A DNA stretch of 64,000 nucleotides from Gemmatimonadota bacterium (GCA_009838845.1 VXRD01000115.1:1-64000); one strand, 5' to 3'. Shown: positions 51,333 through 61,055, counted from the first letter of the stretch. The notes: generated by a model not told the origin, from the sequence alone. A program made the numbers and translations.

Positions 51333-52460
51333 CTAAAACCATCTCTTATAGTAAAATGGACTACTCTCGTCTTCATTCAACTGCTTCACCACCTCATAAA
51401 ACCACATATCCAGCGGCATCTCGTGCGCATCCAATCGCGGAAAAGGATTAAAATCATCGGTCGCCAGCGTCTTGCCAATCGTATCCAGCATCCCCAAACC
51501 CAACTCCGGCACATCCACGCGCCGGATACCCGCTCTCTCCATCAATTTATCATACACATAAGACATCGTCGTACCGCCCGGAATAAACGGCAAAGCGCGC
51601 GTCCGCATCACCGGAAAGAACACATCTATCACCTTCCGGTCTGTACCATAAGCCGCAGAAGTTGCCGCATGAAGCGCGTCCTTAGGCAAATACAAACTCG
51701 TCGAATACGCGCCATTGCGACCGTATTCCACCGCATCTGGATCGCGGCTCGGCTTGTCCAAACTGCCGCGCCAATCGCAAAAAGCCGTCACAGCCACGGA
51801 AATTCCCGAATCCATCAGCGCATCTGTAAACTGCACAGCCATATCGCCCATCAAAAATTTGGTCGCCTCAACAGCACGCTCACTCAAAGGCGTCAACTGC
51901 CACTGGAACAAACCCTCTGCATCGACATCCTTCACAAATGTCGGAGGATAGCCCGGCAACATCCCCGAACTCGCTGCTGCCATTGAATTGATATAAATCA
52001 CATCCTTCGCATCGGCTGCTTTGAGCGCATCTACAATTTTATCCAACGCCCTTCCCTCCAATGCGTACCCATCATTAATCCAGTGAAAACGGTCGCCCAA
52101 ATTAGTTGCGCGCATCTGCATCTCTTCGCCCGTCGCATATCCCAGCGACCTCGACAAATCGCGTGCCACCACCGTCAGACTTCCACTTTCGGCAACCAGA
52201 TCGAGCAAAGCCACTGCCACCGAACAGCCAATGCCTAGCCCCGTCCCCCCAACAATCACAAAATGTCGTCCTTTTACCCAATCAAGCGCGTACCGATCCA
52301 AAGCGACATGCTGTGCCGAACGCCGCTGATCCAGCAATTTCACAGCCTCTGCCGGAAACGCCTCAACCTCTTCTTTGCTCGGCCGCGAAAGTGCTGGCGC
52401 GCCTTCCACGACACGCACACCCGGCATCGGATTGGCAAATGGACTTGGAAAATCACTCAT
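51333..52460 (-). CDS. SDR/enoyl-reductase-like NAD(P)-binding protein
   Basis: This 375-residue protein has a nucleotide-binding motif HFVIVGGTGLGIGCSVAVALL about 65-85 residues in, then SLTVVARDLSRSLGYATGEEM, a strand DVIYINSMAAASSGMLPGYPP where Ser sits at the SDR catalytic position, and a long C-terminal part with FDVFFPVMRTRALPFIPGG-like sequence. Size and layout recall FabV-type trans-2-enoyl reductases (about 400 residues), but the expected Tyr-x8-Lys motif is not certain. I keep it at family level. AGGAG lies before the ATG at 52460; an earlier start at 52490 has none. It is the first gene of the pair with the S9 peptidase. Confidence 0.6.
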   Translation of the reverse strand: MSDFPSPFANPMPGVRVVEGAPALSRPSKEEVEAFPAEAVKLLDQRRSAQHVALDRYALDWVKGRHFVIVGGTGLGIGCSVAVALLDLVAESGSLTVVARDLSRSLGYATGEEMQMRATNLGDRFHWINDGYALEGRALDKIVDALKAADAKDVIYINSMAAASSGMLPGYPPTFVKDVDAEGLFQWQLTPLSERAVEATKFLMGDMAVQFTDALMDSGISVAVTAFCDWRGSLDKPSRDPDAVEYGRNGAYSTSLYLPKDALHAATSAAYGTDRKVIDVFFPVMRTRALPFIPGGTTMSYVYDKLMERAGIRRVDVPELGLGMLDTIGKTLATDDFNPFPRLDAHEMPLDMWFYEVVKQLNEDESSPFYYKRWF

Positions 52461-52487
52461 ATTATTTCTCCTGAAAAACGTGAAAAG

Positions 52488-52603
52488 CACCTACCCCCAG
52501 CCCCTTCCTGAGAGGAAGGGGAGAAAATCGGATATACATGATGTCCACTCTGATCGGGCCACACTCCCCTTTCCTTGCAGGAGAGGGGGTCGGGGGGAGA
52601 GGT
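52488..52603 (+). repeat. Inverted pair of GC-rich hairpin repeats (MITE-like)
   Basis: A first unit (52488-52521) holds CCCCTTCCT-GAG-AGGAAGGGG; a second (52566-52603) holds CCCCTTTCCT-TGC-AGGAGAGGGG followed by TCGGGGGGAGAGGT. In opposite orientation, the two units are copies of the same sequence and bracket about 44 bases. Similar G/C-rich units are scattered in many genomes. The gap between the SDR-like gene and the beta-CASP gene holds nothing else I can see. Confidence 0.65.
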
Positions 52604-52613
52604 CATTAGCCCC

Positions 52614-55109
52614 TCACCGATTATCCCACTCAATTGTAAAACCCGTACACTCTTCAAATTCTGTCGCGCGTGCACCTGCATCCTCTGGCACCATCGCCAC
52701 CGGCACCACCACGCGATTTTCATTCAGATAAATTTTCGCCGCACCGCGCACGACGCATTCTTCCGGTGTCATTGCCCGCGCTTCTCGGGCAACCTCATCT
52801 TGATTGGCTGACGGACGCACCCGAATCTCCCATCCAATCCTCTCGCCCACCGCGTCTAACAACCCGCGATAGCGATTGCCCACCTGAGAGGAAATAAAAG
52901 CCACCTCAATATACGAACCACTCTTCAGGCCCATTTTTGATGGCGCATGGGGTTGATCCCCAAACACCTTTCGGATCTCGCTATATGCTTTATTAATCTC
53001 CCATGCATCCTCCCTCTTCACTGCGACTTCTGTCTTTACACCCCCTGGCCAATCCAGTATCAAATCAAAACCCGTCTTTGCCTTAAAACCCGCTGCTGCG
53101 TCACCGCTTACCCGCTCCCAATCATCCACCTCACCCACATCAACAGCCAACACCACCGCCTTTTGATCCAGATGCAGCGCAGGCGCTTTCAAAACCCTTG
53201 CACCTGCGGGCACAGCATCTCGCGCCTCTTCAAAAAGCCGTCCCTGATGCGGCGTCTCCCGCAGCCTGAGAGACCAACCCGTCTCATCCTCCAACCTGAG
53301 AAGCGTCTCGCCATACTGCTCTTGAACCACATCGGGAAAATAAAAAGCCAGTTCATACACGCCGTCATCTACATACGCGCTGCACTTAAACAACCCCGCC
53401 TCGGGCGGAAAAATCGACATAATATGCGTGCGGGCTTCATTCATCTCCATCGGCCCGGCTTCTGACACTTCTTTTGGATGGAACAAATAAGCGCGCCGAT
53501 AATCCGGCTCAAAAAATCCCCGCGAACCCGACAACAACAACCGAAAAGCCTCCACCTCTGACGGCGTCGTCATCTCCGTACCAAACCACATCTCCGCCAA
53601 TTCCTGTGCGCGGAACGGCCCCTGTGCGCCCGTTTCCAACACATAATTGTGTACCTCCTCAAGCGTGTCATCGCTCAGCGCTCTTCCGCCTGCAATACCC
53701 GCCCGTGAAACGCGCCGACCATAGCCGCGTTGTCGCATCGTCCGCATTGCCTCCACGGAATATGCACCGCCATTTTCTGGCAACTGCACGCCCTCTGGCA
53801 AATATACATCCACCATCGAAGACAGTGCGCTGCGCGCCTCTGCATCGCCGTGAACGAGAAAACAGGTACGCGGTTTCAACCTCTGAACCAACCCCGTCAG
53901 TTCACCCCCATCTGCATGCGCCGAAAGCGAATAGGGTTCCACCTGACACGCCACCCGCACCCGCTGACCATTCAGCATCAACACGCGCTCTTCGGAGTCC
54001 CGTGCCTGCATCAAATTCAACAACGCACGCCCGGGAGACTCCTCATCCTGATACCCCGTTATCGCAATCAAATTCGCCGCATCGCCAGCCAAACGCTCGG
54101 CATAAAAACTCGACGCACCTCCGATCAACATCCCCGAAGACGCCACAATACAACACGGCGGCCCCGACAAAACCCGGCGGCGATCAGCCGGTGACGACAC
54201 CGCCCCCACAGCATCCGAATAAAAAACATCCTCACCGCGCTCTGCCCTGCGCCGCACCGCTGGCGCGAGATCATCTCCAAACGCCGAATACACCGCATTG
54301 ACCGACCGCACCATCCCATCGACAAACACGGGAAACTCCGGAATCTGCTTGCGCCGCATCGCCCGCGCCAAAATCAGAATAACCTCCTGTGCACGCCCCA
54401 CGGCAAAAGCGGGAACCAGCACCTTGCCCCCCGCTTCAATCACCTCGGCCACGCGCAATGCAAGCGCGGCCTCTTGCTGGGCGCGATCCGCGTGCTGGCG
54501 ATTGCCATACGTCGATTCCATCACCATCACATCGGGTCGGCACTGCGGCACCACCATGCCCGGAATAGTCAGTTGATTGGCAACCGACACATCGCCCGTC
54601 ATCAAAACACTTTCTCGCACACCCTCAATATAGATCAACGCCGCACCCAGAATATGCCCGGCGGGAATCCATGTCGCGGTCAACGCGCCATCGCAAATCG
54701 GCACCGTCGCAAGCCACGGCACATCCACCATGCGCCCCAATGCCGCATCGGCCGCCTCCGGCGGATAAAGCGGCAACTCGCCATCCCGGTCTTGCGCCAT
54801 CAGTTTCACAGCATCTGACAACAACACCCGTGTAATCGCCTGTGTTGCAGGCGTAGAATACACCTTCACATCCGCCGGAAGACTATTCACCAACACCGGC
54901 AACGCACCTGTATGATCGGTATGCGCGTGTGTAATCAGCACTTCATCGGGTAGCCCCACATCGTCCAGCACCGAAAAATTGGGCAACTGCGATCCCTGTG
55001 CAGCCCCCATACGAATACCCGCATCCACCAGAATGCGCCGACCTTCAATCTCAATTAATGTGCAGGAAGCACCGACCTCGTCGGCACCGCCTAAAAAGTG
55101 GAGTTTCAT
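52614..55109 (-). CDS. Metallo-beta-lactamase-fold beta-CASP nuclease with duplicated C-terminal module
   Basis: This 831-residue protein begins as a beta-CASP RNase: MKLHFLGGADEVGASCTLIE, the metal motif ITHAHTDHTGALP, IPAGHILGAALIYIEG, MTGDVSVANQL, VMESTYGNRQHAD, then VASSGMLIGGAS and SLSAHADGGEL, LVHGDAEAR. This part ends near residue 450 and fits archaeal-CPSF/RNase J-like nucleases. The rest is unusual: two copies of a roughly 100-residue module (583-687 and 731-831) that share Y-x2-LL...GW-x-L/I-R-x-R...EAR...P and end TGF...W. I do not know this module; it may bind RNA. The start ATG at 55109 has no clear Shine-Dalgarno. Confidence 0.8.
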   Translation of the reverse strand: MKLHFLGGADEVGASCTLIEIEGRRILVDAGIRMGAAQGSQLPNFSVLDDVGLPDEVLITHAHTDHTGALPVLVNSLPADVKVYSTPATQAITRVLLSDAVKLMAQDRDGELPLYPPEAADAALGRMVDVPWLATVPICDGALTATWIPAGHILGAALIYIEGVRESVLMTGDVSVANQLTIPGMVVPQCRPDVMVMESTYGNRQHADRAQQEAALALRVAEVIEAGGKVLVPAFAVGRAQEVILILARAMRRKQIPEFPVFVDGMVRSVNAVYSAFGDDLAPAVRRRAERGEDVFYSDAVGAVSSPADRRRVLSGPPCCIVASSGMLIGGASSFYAERLAGDAANLIAITGYQDEESPGRALLNLMQARDSEERVLMLNGQRVRVACQVEPYSLSAHADGGELTGLVQRLKPRTCFLVHGDAEARSALSSMVDVYLPEGVQLPENGGAYSVEAMRTMRQRGYGRRVSRAGIAGGRALSDDTLEEVHNYVLETGAQGPFRAQELAEMWFGTEMTTPSEVEAFRLLLSGSRGFFEPDYRRAYLFHPKEVSEAGPMEMNEARTHIMSIFPPEAGLFKCSAYVDDGVYELAFYFPDVVQEQYGETLLRLEDETGWSLRLRETPHQGRLFEEARDAVPAGARVLKAPALHLDQKAVVLAVDVGEVDDWERVSGDAAAGFKAKTGFDLILDWPGGVKTEVAVKREDAWEINKAYSEIRKVFGDQPHAPSKMGLKSGSYIEVAFISSQVGNRYRGLLDAVGERIGWEIRVRPSANQDEVAREARAMTPEECVVRGAAKIYLNENRVVVPVAMVPEDAGARATEFEECTGFTIEWDNR

Positions 55110-55171
55110 AAATAGTTGTCCCAAAAATCAAAATACGCTATTTTTTATTTACGAGACAGGAGGTGATGGCT

Positions 55172-55792
55172 TTGATCGACATTCAAGTCCAAAAAGAGAA
55201 AAAGCTTCCCGAAAAAATCCTTTCGATTGAGCAATTCCTGGAATGGTGTGAAGAAGACATTCAGGCTGAATGGGTGGATGGAAAGATTATAATTATGTCG
55301 CCAGCATCGCGTAAACACCAGCAAATTGCAGATTTTTTATCCGCCATTCTTCGGATCTTTTCAGAAACCAAAAACCTGGGTCTCGCCATCAGTGCGCCCT
55401 TCTCCATGCGCCTCGATACGACTCCCGCAATTCGAGAACCCGACCTGCTATTCATCAGCACAGCAAATTTGCACCGTCTCAAAGAAACTTATCTCGATGG
55501 CCCGGCAGATATTGCAATCGAAATCGTCTCTCCTGAAAGCATTGAACGCGACCGAGAAGACAAATTTGCCGAATATGAACAGGCAGGTATCTCAGAATAC
55601 TGGCTCATCGATCCCATTCTTGAACAAGCCGAATTTTATATCCTGAAACAGGGAAGATATCATCTCGCTGACATCTCCGACGGCATCTTCCGATCCCACA
55701 TCTTACCCGGGTTCGACCTGCAAATCGCATGGCTCTGGCAAAACCCCCTGCCCAACACATTGCGCGTCTTGCGCGAAATCGGCATTTTGTAA
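55172..55792 (+). CDS. Uma2-family putative restriction-type endonuclease (DUF820)
   Basis: This protein of about 206 residues belongs to the Uma2/DUF820 family, which has the PD-(D/E)XK nuclease fold. Seen are WVDGKIIIMSPASRKHQQIADFL at the start, REPDLLFIS with the Asp of the PD motif, and ADIAIEIVSPESIERDREDKFAEYEQAG, whose E-x-V-S-P and K correspond to the (D/E)XK part. ISEYWLIDP ends the core. AGGAGG (55158-55163) is eight bases before a TTG at 55172, the best start by spacing; an ATG at 55166 and a GTG at 55163 are alternatives. The family is often multi-copy in cyanobacteria and related bacteria, with unknown role. Confidence 0.85.
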   Translation: MIDIQVQKEKKLPEKILSIEQFLEWCEEDIQAEWVDGKIIIMSPASRKHQQIADFLSAILRIFSETKNLGLAISAPFSMRLDTTPAIREPDLLFISTANLHRLKETYLDGPADIAIEIVSPESIERDREDKFAEYEQAGISEYWLIDPILEQAEFYILKQGRYHLADISDGIFRSHILPGFDLQIAWLWQNPLPNTLRVLREIGIL

Positions 55793-55879
55793 TATCTTTG
55801 ATCTATGCTCAAATCATTCGCCTTCATACACCGTTTCACACTTCACACTTCTTTTATCTTTGAGTCTCCGTGTCTCCGT

Positions 55880-56899
55880 GTGAGGCCCTCTCGCATCTTA
55901 TTGCTCCTCTCTGCTATCCTGCTCTTCGGCTGTACTGAACGCCAGGTCCGCATCCACTTTGAACAGGCAGAAAAATATCGCCACGAAGGCAAAATCGACC
56001 TTGCAATCGAAGAATACAAAGCCATCCTCGGGCTTCGTCCCGATGCGATTGACGCCCTCAACAACCTCGGTTATCTCTACGTTGGAAAAGGCCAGTATGC
56101 CAATGCCATTGCACAATATCAAAAAGCCATCGCCGTCAAACCCGACTTTGCCGAAGCCCACTTCAACCTGGGCGTCGCCTATGTCGCGCATAGCCAACTC
56201 GACAGCGCCATAGCCGCGTACCAGCGCGCCCTCCAATACGACCCCGAAAACCACGAAATCCACAACAACCTGGGCGCTGCCTACACCATGGCGGGCAATC
56301 ACCGGGAAGCCGAAGCAAGCTACCAGCAGGCACTCAAACTCAAACCCGACTACGCCGACGTGTACCACAACCTCGGACTACTCTACACTTATGCAGGCAG
56401 ATACCGGGACGCCATCCCACAATACGAAAAAGCCATCCGCTACAAACCCAATTTTGCCGACGCGTACAATAACATGGGCAGTGCGCACCTCGAATTGGGC
56501 CAATATGAAGACGCCATCCAGCACTTTCAAACCGCCGTCCGTCTCCAGCCCAATCACGCACTCGCCCAGGAAAACCTTCGAGAAACCAAAACGCGCATGG
56601 ACGCGCTCCAAAGAGCACGCGAAGCCGGAGAAATGCGCGCCCAACACATCCTCGTCAAAACCGAAGCCGACGCCCAGCTTGTGCTCGACCAACTCGACTC
56701 AGGCGCAAAATTTGAAGCGCTTGCACAACTCTATTCCACCGACACGGCATCGGGGCGACAGGGCGGCGACCTCGGCGCATTTCTGCCCGGCACCCTCTTG
56801 CCCAAATTTGAACAAGCCGTAAAGAAAATCGAACCCGGTCAGATCGGCGGACCCGTCAAAACCCCGGCCGGTTATCACATCATCAAACGCATCTATTAA
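55880..56899 (+). CDS. TPR-repeat lipoprotein with C-terminal parvulin-type (PpiC) isomerase domain
   Basis: Starting at GTG 55880 gives MRPSRILLLLSAILLFGC, a proper lipoprotein signal with lipobox Cys18; the longer ATG frame from 55805 has no ribosome-binding site and a poor signal. The mature part has at least six 34-residue TPR units (for example AIEEYKAILGLRPDAIDALNN, LGAAYTMAGNHREAEASYQQ shown in part), then a parvulin domain: AQHILVKTEADAQLVLDQL, FEALAQLYSTDTASGRQGGD, LGAFLPGTLLPKFEQAV and GYHIIKRIY. The fusion suggests an envelope chaperone that folds outer-membrane proteins or lipoproteins. Converges with the GWxTD gene, four bases between the stops. Confidence 0.85.
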   Translation: MRPSRILLLLSAILLFGCTERQVRIHFEQAEKYRHEGKIDLAIEEYKAILGLRPDAIDALNNLGYLYVGKGQYANAIAQYQKAIAVKPDFAEAHFNLGVAYVAHSQLDSAIAAYQRALQYDPENHEIHNNLGAAYTMAGNHREAEASYQQALKLKPDYADVYHNLGLLYTYAGRYRDAIPQYEKAIRYKPNFADAYNNMGSAHLELGQYEDAIQHFQTAVRLQPNHALAQENLRETKTRMDALQRAREAGEMRAQHILVKTEADAQLVLDQLDSGAKFEALAQLYSTDTASGRQGGDLGAFLPGTLLPKFEQAVKKIEPGQIGGPVKTPAGYHIIKRIY

Positions 56900-56903
56900 C
56901 CCC

Positions 56904-59774
56904 TCAATCACCCAGCAAAAACTGCGCCTGCTTGCTCACGCTGGGCGTATTCGGTCTGTTCAAATCCGTCACCACCACCTCAATCTCCAACTGCTCTTTG
57001 CTATTCTCGGGCACATCCAGCGCAATATAAAGCGGTTCCGATATCGCAGTACCCATATGCTCATATGAAATCTGCACCCCATCTGTATGCGGAGTCTGGC
57101 TCAACAGCCGTCCCAATCCCCGAATCAGCCCCGTACCCTGTACCCCCTTAAGCCTGTACTCCACGCGGTACCGGGTTTGCCCAAACGCATCCCGGCTCAA
57201 ATTATAAACCTCGTAATAGAGATACACCGGTTGCCCCTTCGCAAAAATCTTAGACGGCAAAGGCACCACCCGCAAAGCCCCCTTTTGGAACTTCCCCACC
57301 TGCTCTCCCACCTCGACAATCTGCCCCGCCAGTTCCAGATCGCTCAGCGCCAGAGCTTCACCGCGGAAAGATGAAACCGCGACATAAGTCTTATGCACCT
57401 GAATTTTTCGGCTTATTGGATCACGCACCTGAGTACCCAATAAATACTGTCCCGGAGACAGCGCTGCACGCACCTGATCCACCATCAGCGTCCCCTTCTC
57501 TGCCTGCCCACTTATCGCTTCAGCCACCCGCACGCTATCCCGAAAAACCGGCCTCAGCGAACGATCATAGACCACCACGTCTCGATCCAGCATCACCTGT
57601 GAATTTCCCGACGGCGTCAAAGCGGCCATTGGCACACCCATATACGTCTCCATAGCTGTCTCGCGCTCAGATTCGCGGAAATTTGCCGTGTACATATAAA
57701 AATCCAGAGGATCGCCCCCGTAATCGTGCACATAAACCGAAGGCGTATGGGACACAACCCGTGCCACAACCGTCTCGGGCGCCATCCGCGACCACAGCGC
57801 GTGATTGGGCGAATTGGGCGGAATAGGCGCGAAATCGAAAAACCCGCTACCGGTCGGATCCAGAAATGTAATCTCGATCCCCCCGCCGATCTCGGCATAA
57901 ATCCACGACTCCCACTTATACCCCAGTTCAGACCCATCGAGCATAACACTGCGCCTGCGCGGTATCGGGAAAGTCGGCACACCCCGTAACTCAGACGTCT
58001 CAGACTCCACCCCAAATCCATAAGACGACCGCGACTGCCCGTGTATATGCTTGCTCGGCGACACTTCTTCAAGCGCATTTGCAGCCATCATATTCAGGCG
58101 GTTCTTCACCTTTGCGACTTTTTCATCCGTCTCAAACACCAGATAATCCGACCAGCTCTGATGATCCGGGTGCCCCAGCCGGATGTACACATCGCCTCGC
58201 CGGTCCCACCCCCGGCCGTGCCACTCTTCCAGGCCCTCGACAAAATTTGAACGCGCAAAATGCACCCGCCGATAATGCTCAACGCGGCGCTCGTTCACCT
58301 GTGTCGTCGGCGTGGGATCCTGCTCCAACCAGAAAACTTCTCGAAGCTGTGTTAGCGACCGCCCAAAAGCACTCTGAATTTTGGAAAGCACTTCCGCAGA
58401 AGCCACCAGAGACAAATCGTGGTAATACCCCCGTTCTGTCGGATCCAAAAACTGAAAATAGCGCTCAAAAGCCGCCTGTGCCTGAACAAAATCCCCCCGC
58501 TCAACATGCATCTCGGCCAAAAGCGGCAGATACTCTTTCGGCTTTGTCTGTGCCATCTCCACCAACTCGTCCAGACTATAAGTCTTCTTCCCCGCGCTCT
58601 TCAGCCGCATCGCCACATACGCCAGACGCGCAGGCGTAATGGGATGGCCGGGATTTACCGCTATCTGCCGCGAATACGCTTTCATCGCCTTGTCGTAATA
58701 GCGCAGCGACTCGTAAAAAACGCCCAGCTTGAAATACGCGTCATAGTGATCGGGAAAAAGCTCCACTACATTGCCAAAATAGTGATCCAGATCCACCCGA
58801 TCCATCCCCACCATCGCCAGATGGCACATCCCCAGATTGTAGTGCGCCGCCGTATAGGCTTTGTCCATCGCGCAGGTCTCGCGGAACAACCTCAGTGACC
58901 GAGACTTCTGGCCCGGCATCTTCAACGCCGCCAGTGCCCGCCCATTGCGCGCCTCCACAAATTTCCTCTGCTTCTTAATCGCCTTTAAAAACAACTCCTC
59001 TGCTTCTTTTACCTCATCCTGCTCCAGGCGAAGATAGCCCAGCGCGCACATCGCCACCACATCATTCGGGTGTAAAATCAGCATCCGATCGCAAATACGG
59101 GCAGCCTCCGTCACCAGCTTTTCATCCGGAGCCTGTGCCCGCGTGATATACTTATTCGGAATCAGCCCCCCCCGCTCAAAATACGCATCTGACACCGTCA
59201 CATAGCGACGCCCAAAGTGATAACCGTAATAATACTTCAACATCAGCGGATTTCGCGCCTGCCAGAACCGCGCCAAAAACAGTCCCTTATTCTTCCGATC
59301 CAATGCCTTGTAAAAAGCCGCCGTATCCGCACTGGCCACCTCTCCCAGAATCAAACCCGCCACCTGATCTTCAAACTCGCCAAAACTCGCCTGCAATTCC
59401 GCCCCGGCGACCTCCTGATCCTCCTCCTCTGCCTTGTCCTCTCGCTCCAAAATTTTGATATGTACCCGCGCCACCCGAAGCTCGCCCAGCAAAGACTTGA
59501 TCACCACCTCTGTCTCGGACTCTGACACAAGCTCACCCTTCAACACCGTGCCATCCTCCAGCAACACAGTAACATTGCGCGAAGGCTGCTCTATCATTTT
59601 AATCAGCGACTTTTTTATCCGCAGTTCGCCCATCGCCGTCTTGAGCACCACCTCATCCTCAGACTCTGACACAATCTCGCCCTTCAACACCGTGCCATCC
59701 TCCAGCAACACCGTTGCGCCATAAGCAGACACAACCACCAAAAAGAGACAAAGTGCAATTAAAAAAGTCTTCAT
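56904..59774 (-). CDS. GWxTD-domain protein with TPRs and a duplicated N-terminal module
   Basis: This 956-residue exported protein has a signal peptide (MKTFLIALCLFLVVVSAYG), then two near-identical modules of about 45 residues: VLLEDGTVLKGEIVSESEDE and later VLLEDGTVLKGELVSESETE, each ending in a GELR strand. The middle carries TPR-type repeats (LAYVAMRLKSAGK, FELGVF-like helices, LGYLRLEQDEVKEAEELFLK). The C-terminal half has the GWxTD-domain pattern: GRGWDRRGDVYIRLGHPDHQ and WIYAEIGGGIEITFLDP, followed by beta domains. GWxTD domains are typical of the FCB group, but their function is unknown. AGGAGA lies before the ATG. Confidence 0.85.
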   Translation of the reverse strand: MKTFLIALCLFLVVVSAYGATVLLEDGTVLKGEIVSESEDEVVLKTAMGELRIKKSLIKMIEQPSRNVTVLLEDGTVLKGELVSESETEVVIKSLLGELRVARVHIKILEREDKAEEEDQEVAGAELQASFGEFEDQVAGLILGEVASADTAAFYKALDRKNKGLFLARFWQARNPLMLKYYYGYHFGRRYVTVSDAYFERGGLIPNKYITRAQAPDEKLVTEAARICDRMLILHPNDVVAMCALGYLRLEQDEVKEAEELFLKAIKKQRKFVEARNGRALAALKMPGQKSRSLRLFRETCAMDKAYTAAHYNLGMCHLAMVGMDRVDLDHYFGNVVELFPDHYDAYFKLGVFYESLRYYDKAMKAYSRQIAVNPGHPITPARLAYVAMRLKSAGKKTYSLDELVEMAQTKPKEYLPLLAEMHVERGDFVQAQAAFERYFQFLDPTERGYYHDLSLVASAEVLSKIQSAFGRSLTQLREVFWLEQDPTPTTQVNERRVEHYRRVHFARSNFVEGLEEWHGRGWDRRGDVYIRLGHPDHQSWSDYLVFETDEKVAKVKNRLNMMAANALEEVSPSKHIHGQSRSSYGFGVESETSELRGVPTFPIPRRRSVMLDGSELGYKWESWIYAEIGGGIEITFLDPTGSGFFDFAPIPPNSPNHALWSRMAPETVVARVVSHTPSVYVHDYGGDPLDFYMYTANFRESERETAMETYMGVPMAALTPSGNSQVMLDRDVVVYDRSLRPVFRDSVRVAEAISGQAEKGTLMVDQVRAALSPGQYLLGTQVRDPISRKIQVHKTYVAVSSFRGEALALSDLELAGQIVEVGEQVGKFQKGALRVVPLPSKIFAKGQPVYLYYEVYNLSRDAFGQTRYRVEYRLKGVQGTGLIRGLGRLLSQTPHTDGVQISYEHMGTAISEPLYIALDVPENSKEQLEIEVVVTDLNRPNTPSVSKQAQFLLGD

Positions 59775-59852
59775 ATTACATCACTCTCCTGAAGAACCCC
59801 GGCAAAGGCAAATACAATACCCCTTCCCCGCATACCTGTCAAGCCATGAAAA

Positions 59853-59885
59853 AACGGCGGAAGGACATAGCGTCCCTCCGCCGTT
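59853..59885 (-). terminator. Rho-independent terminator after the PorV-like gene
   Basis: A 9-bp plus 4-bp stem (AACGGCGGA/TCCGCCGTT and GGAC/GTCC with an A-C mismatch) and a five-base loop are followed by six Ts in the minus direction. It lies 42 bases after the PorV-like stop and ends the envelope operon. Confidence 0.85.
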
Positions 59886-59927
59886 ATGATACTGTTCACA
59901 GGGCAGTCAGCAAACCACCCCCTGATG

Positions 59928-61046
59928 TTAGAAGGTAACAGCAGCGCTGAGGATATGCACCGAAGAGAAGAAAGCACTATCAAACTGCTTGAATGCATAA
60001 TCCACCTTCACGCCCTGACCACCTTCGGTCTTAAACTGCAACCCACCACCCGCAGAGATACCCTCTGTATCGTGGTTGGTCTTGTACCCACCTCGCAGCG
60101 TAAAGCCGATTGAGGACCCCGCTGCGCGATACGTATATTCGGCACCGACGTGAATGCGCTCATCAAAATCGATGGGATTGTTCACATCCAGAGCCAGATC
60201 CAGATGGTGTGGCACAGGCGTATTGCCCATCATCGAAATCACATCGATGAGCAAGCCCAGGCGGATATTCCGCGGCAACTCAAACTGCTCCCGCTGATAA
60301 ACCACCTCTGTGCTAAAATTCTGCACACTCATCGCCATCACCGTATTCCGGAACCCCGTATTGAAATACGTGCCCAGATCAAAGGCAAAGGCATTCTTGG
60401 AATTATCCACCGTCTGCCTGGAGGCTCCCAAAAAGATATTGCCAGTACCCAGGTCCTGATGGGCCATCCTGAGGGTCGCTCCTGCGGAAAAACGGTCGGT
60501 AATTTTAAGACCATAAGCCGCGGAAATGGCATAATTGCTGGTGGTAATCTCGCCCTCGTCTTTGAATCCGGCGCCAGCGGGATTTGGATCAATTGATGTT
60601 CCGTTGACAGTACCCGCATCGAAAGTCACAATCGAAAGACCGAACGTCCCTCTGCCCGGCACATTCACTGCAACGCCCGCGACCATACTCTTGGTATCGA
60701 CGAGCCAATCGACATAAGTGACATGTGCTTCCCGGCCTTCCATAAAAGCCAGCGCACCCGGATTGAAAAGAATCGCCGAACCACTGCCGATCAACCCCAC
60801 CCCGGCACCACCGAGAGCAGCAGTGCGCGCATCGGTGGGAATAGACAGGAAAGCAAAACCAGCCTGTCCGGTCTTGATAAACGTCGGCGAGGCTTCTTCA
60901 AAGCCCGGAACAACGGGATCCAGTTCTCGAACGCGACCATCAAAGTTATCGGTCACGCCAGTCGCAACGCTCCCCTGGGCAAACATATCGCTCGGCATCA
61001 GCCCCGCACACACAAGCGCAATCAGAATATATTTTTTCACGATCAT
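59928..61046 (-). CDS. PorV/PorQ-family outer-membrane beta-barrel protein
   Basis: This 372-residue protein has a signal peptide (MIVKKYILIALVCAGLMPSDMFAQG) and the family start GFAFLSIPTDARTAALGGAGVG, ILFNPGALAFMEGREAHVTY, followed by alternating beta strands and a C-terminal LSAAVTF ending in Phe, as expected for a BAM-inserted barrel. In Bacteroidetes PorV helps release type IX secretion substrates. The adjacent gene encodes a secreted protein with a FlgD/type IX-like C-terminal domain. I infer a type IX-like envelope role, but other Por genes are not in the window. It is followed by a strong terminator. Confidence 0.85.
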   Translation of the reverse strand: MIVKKYILIALVCAGLMPSDMFAQGSVATGVTDNFDGRVRELDPVVPGFEEASPTFIKTGQAGFAFLSIPTDARTAALGGAGVGLIGSGSAILFNPGALAFMEGREAHVTYVDWLVDTKSMVAGVAVNVPGRGTFGLSIVTFDAGTVNGTSIDPNPAGAGFKDEGEITTSNYAISAAYGLKITDRFSAGATLRMAHQDLGTGNIFLGASRQTVDNSKNAFAFDLGTYFNTGFRNTVMAMSVQNFSTEVVYQREQFELPRNIRLGLLIDVISMMGNTPVPHHLDLALDVNNPIDFDERIHVGAEYTYRAAGSSIGFTLRGGYKTNHDTEGISAGGGLQFKTEGGQGVKVDYAFKQFDSAFFSSVHILSAAVTF

Positions 61047-61055
61047 CCTCCTTGT

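Noticed and set aside
50718-51986. 422-residue plus-strand ORF opposite the S9 peptidase and SDR-like genes
   Set aside because: Shadow composition, no motif, and it crosses two real genes.
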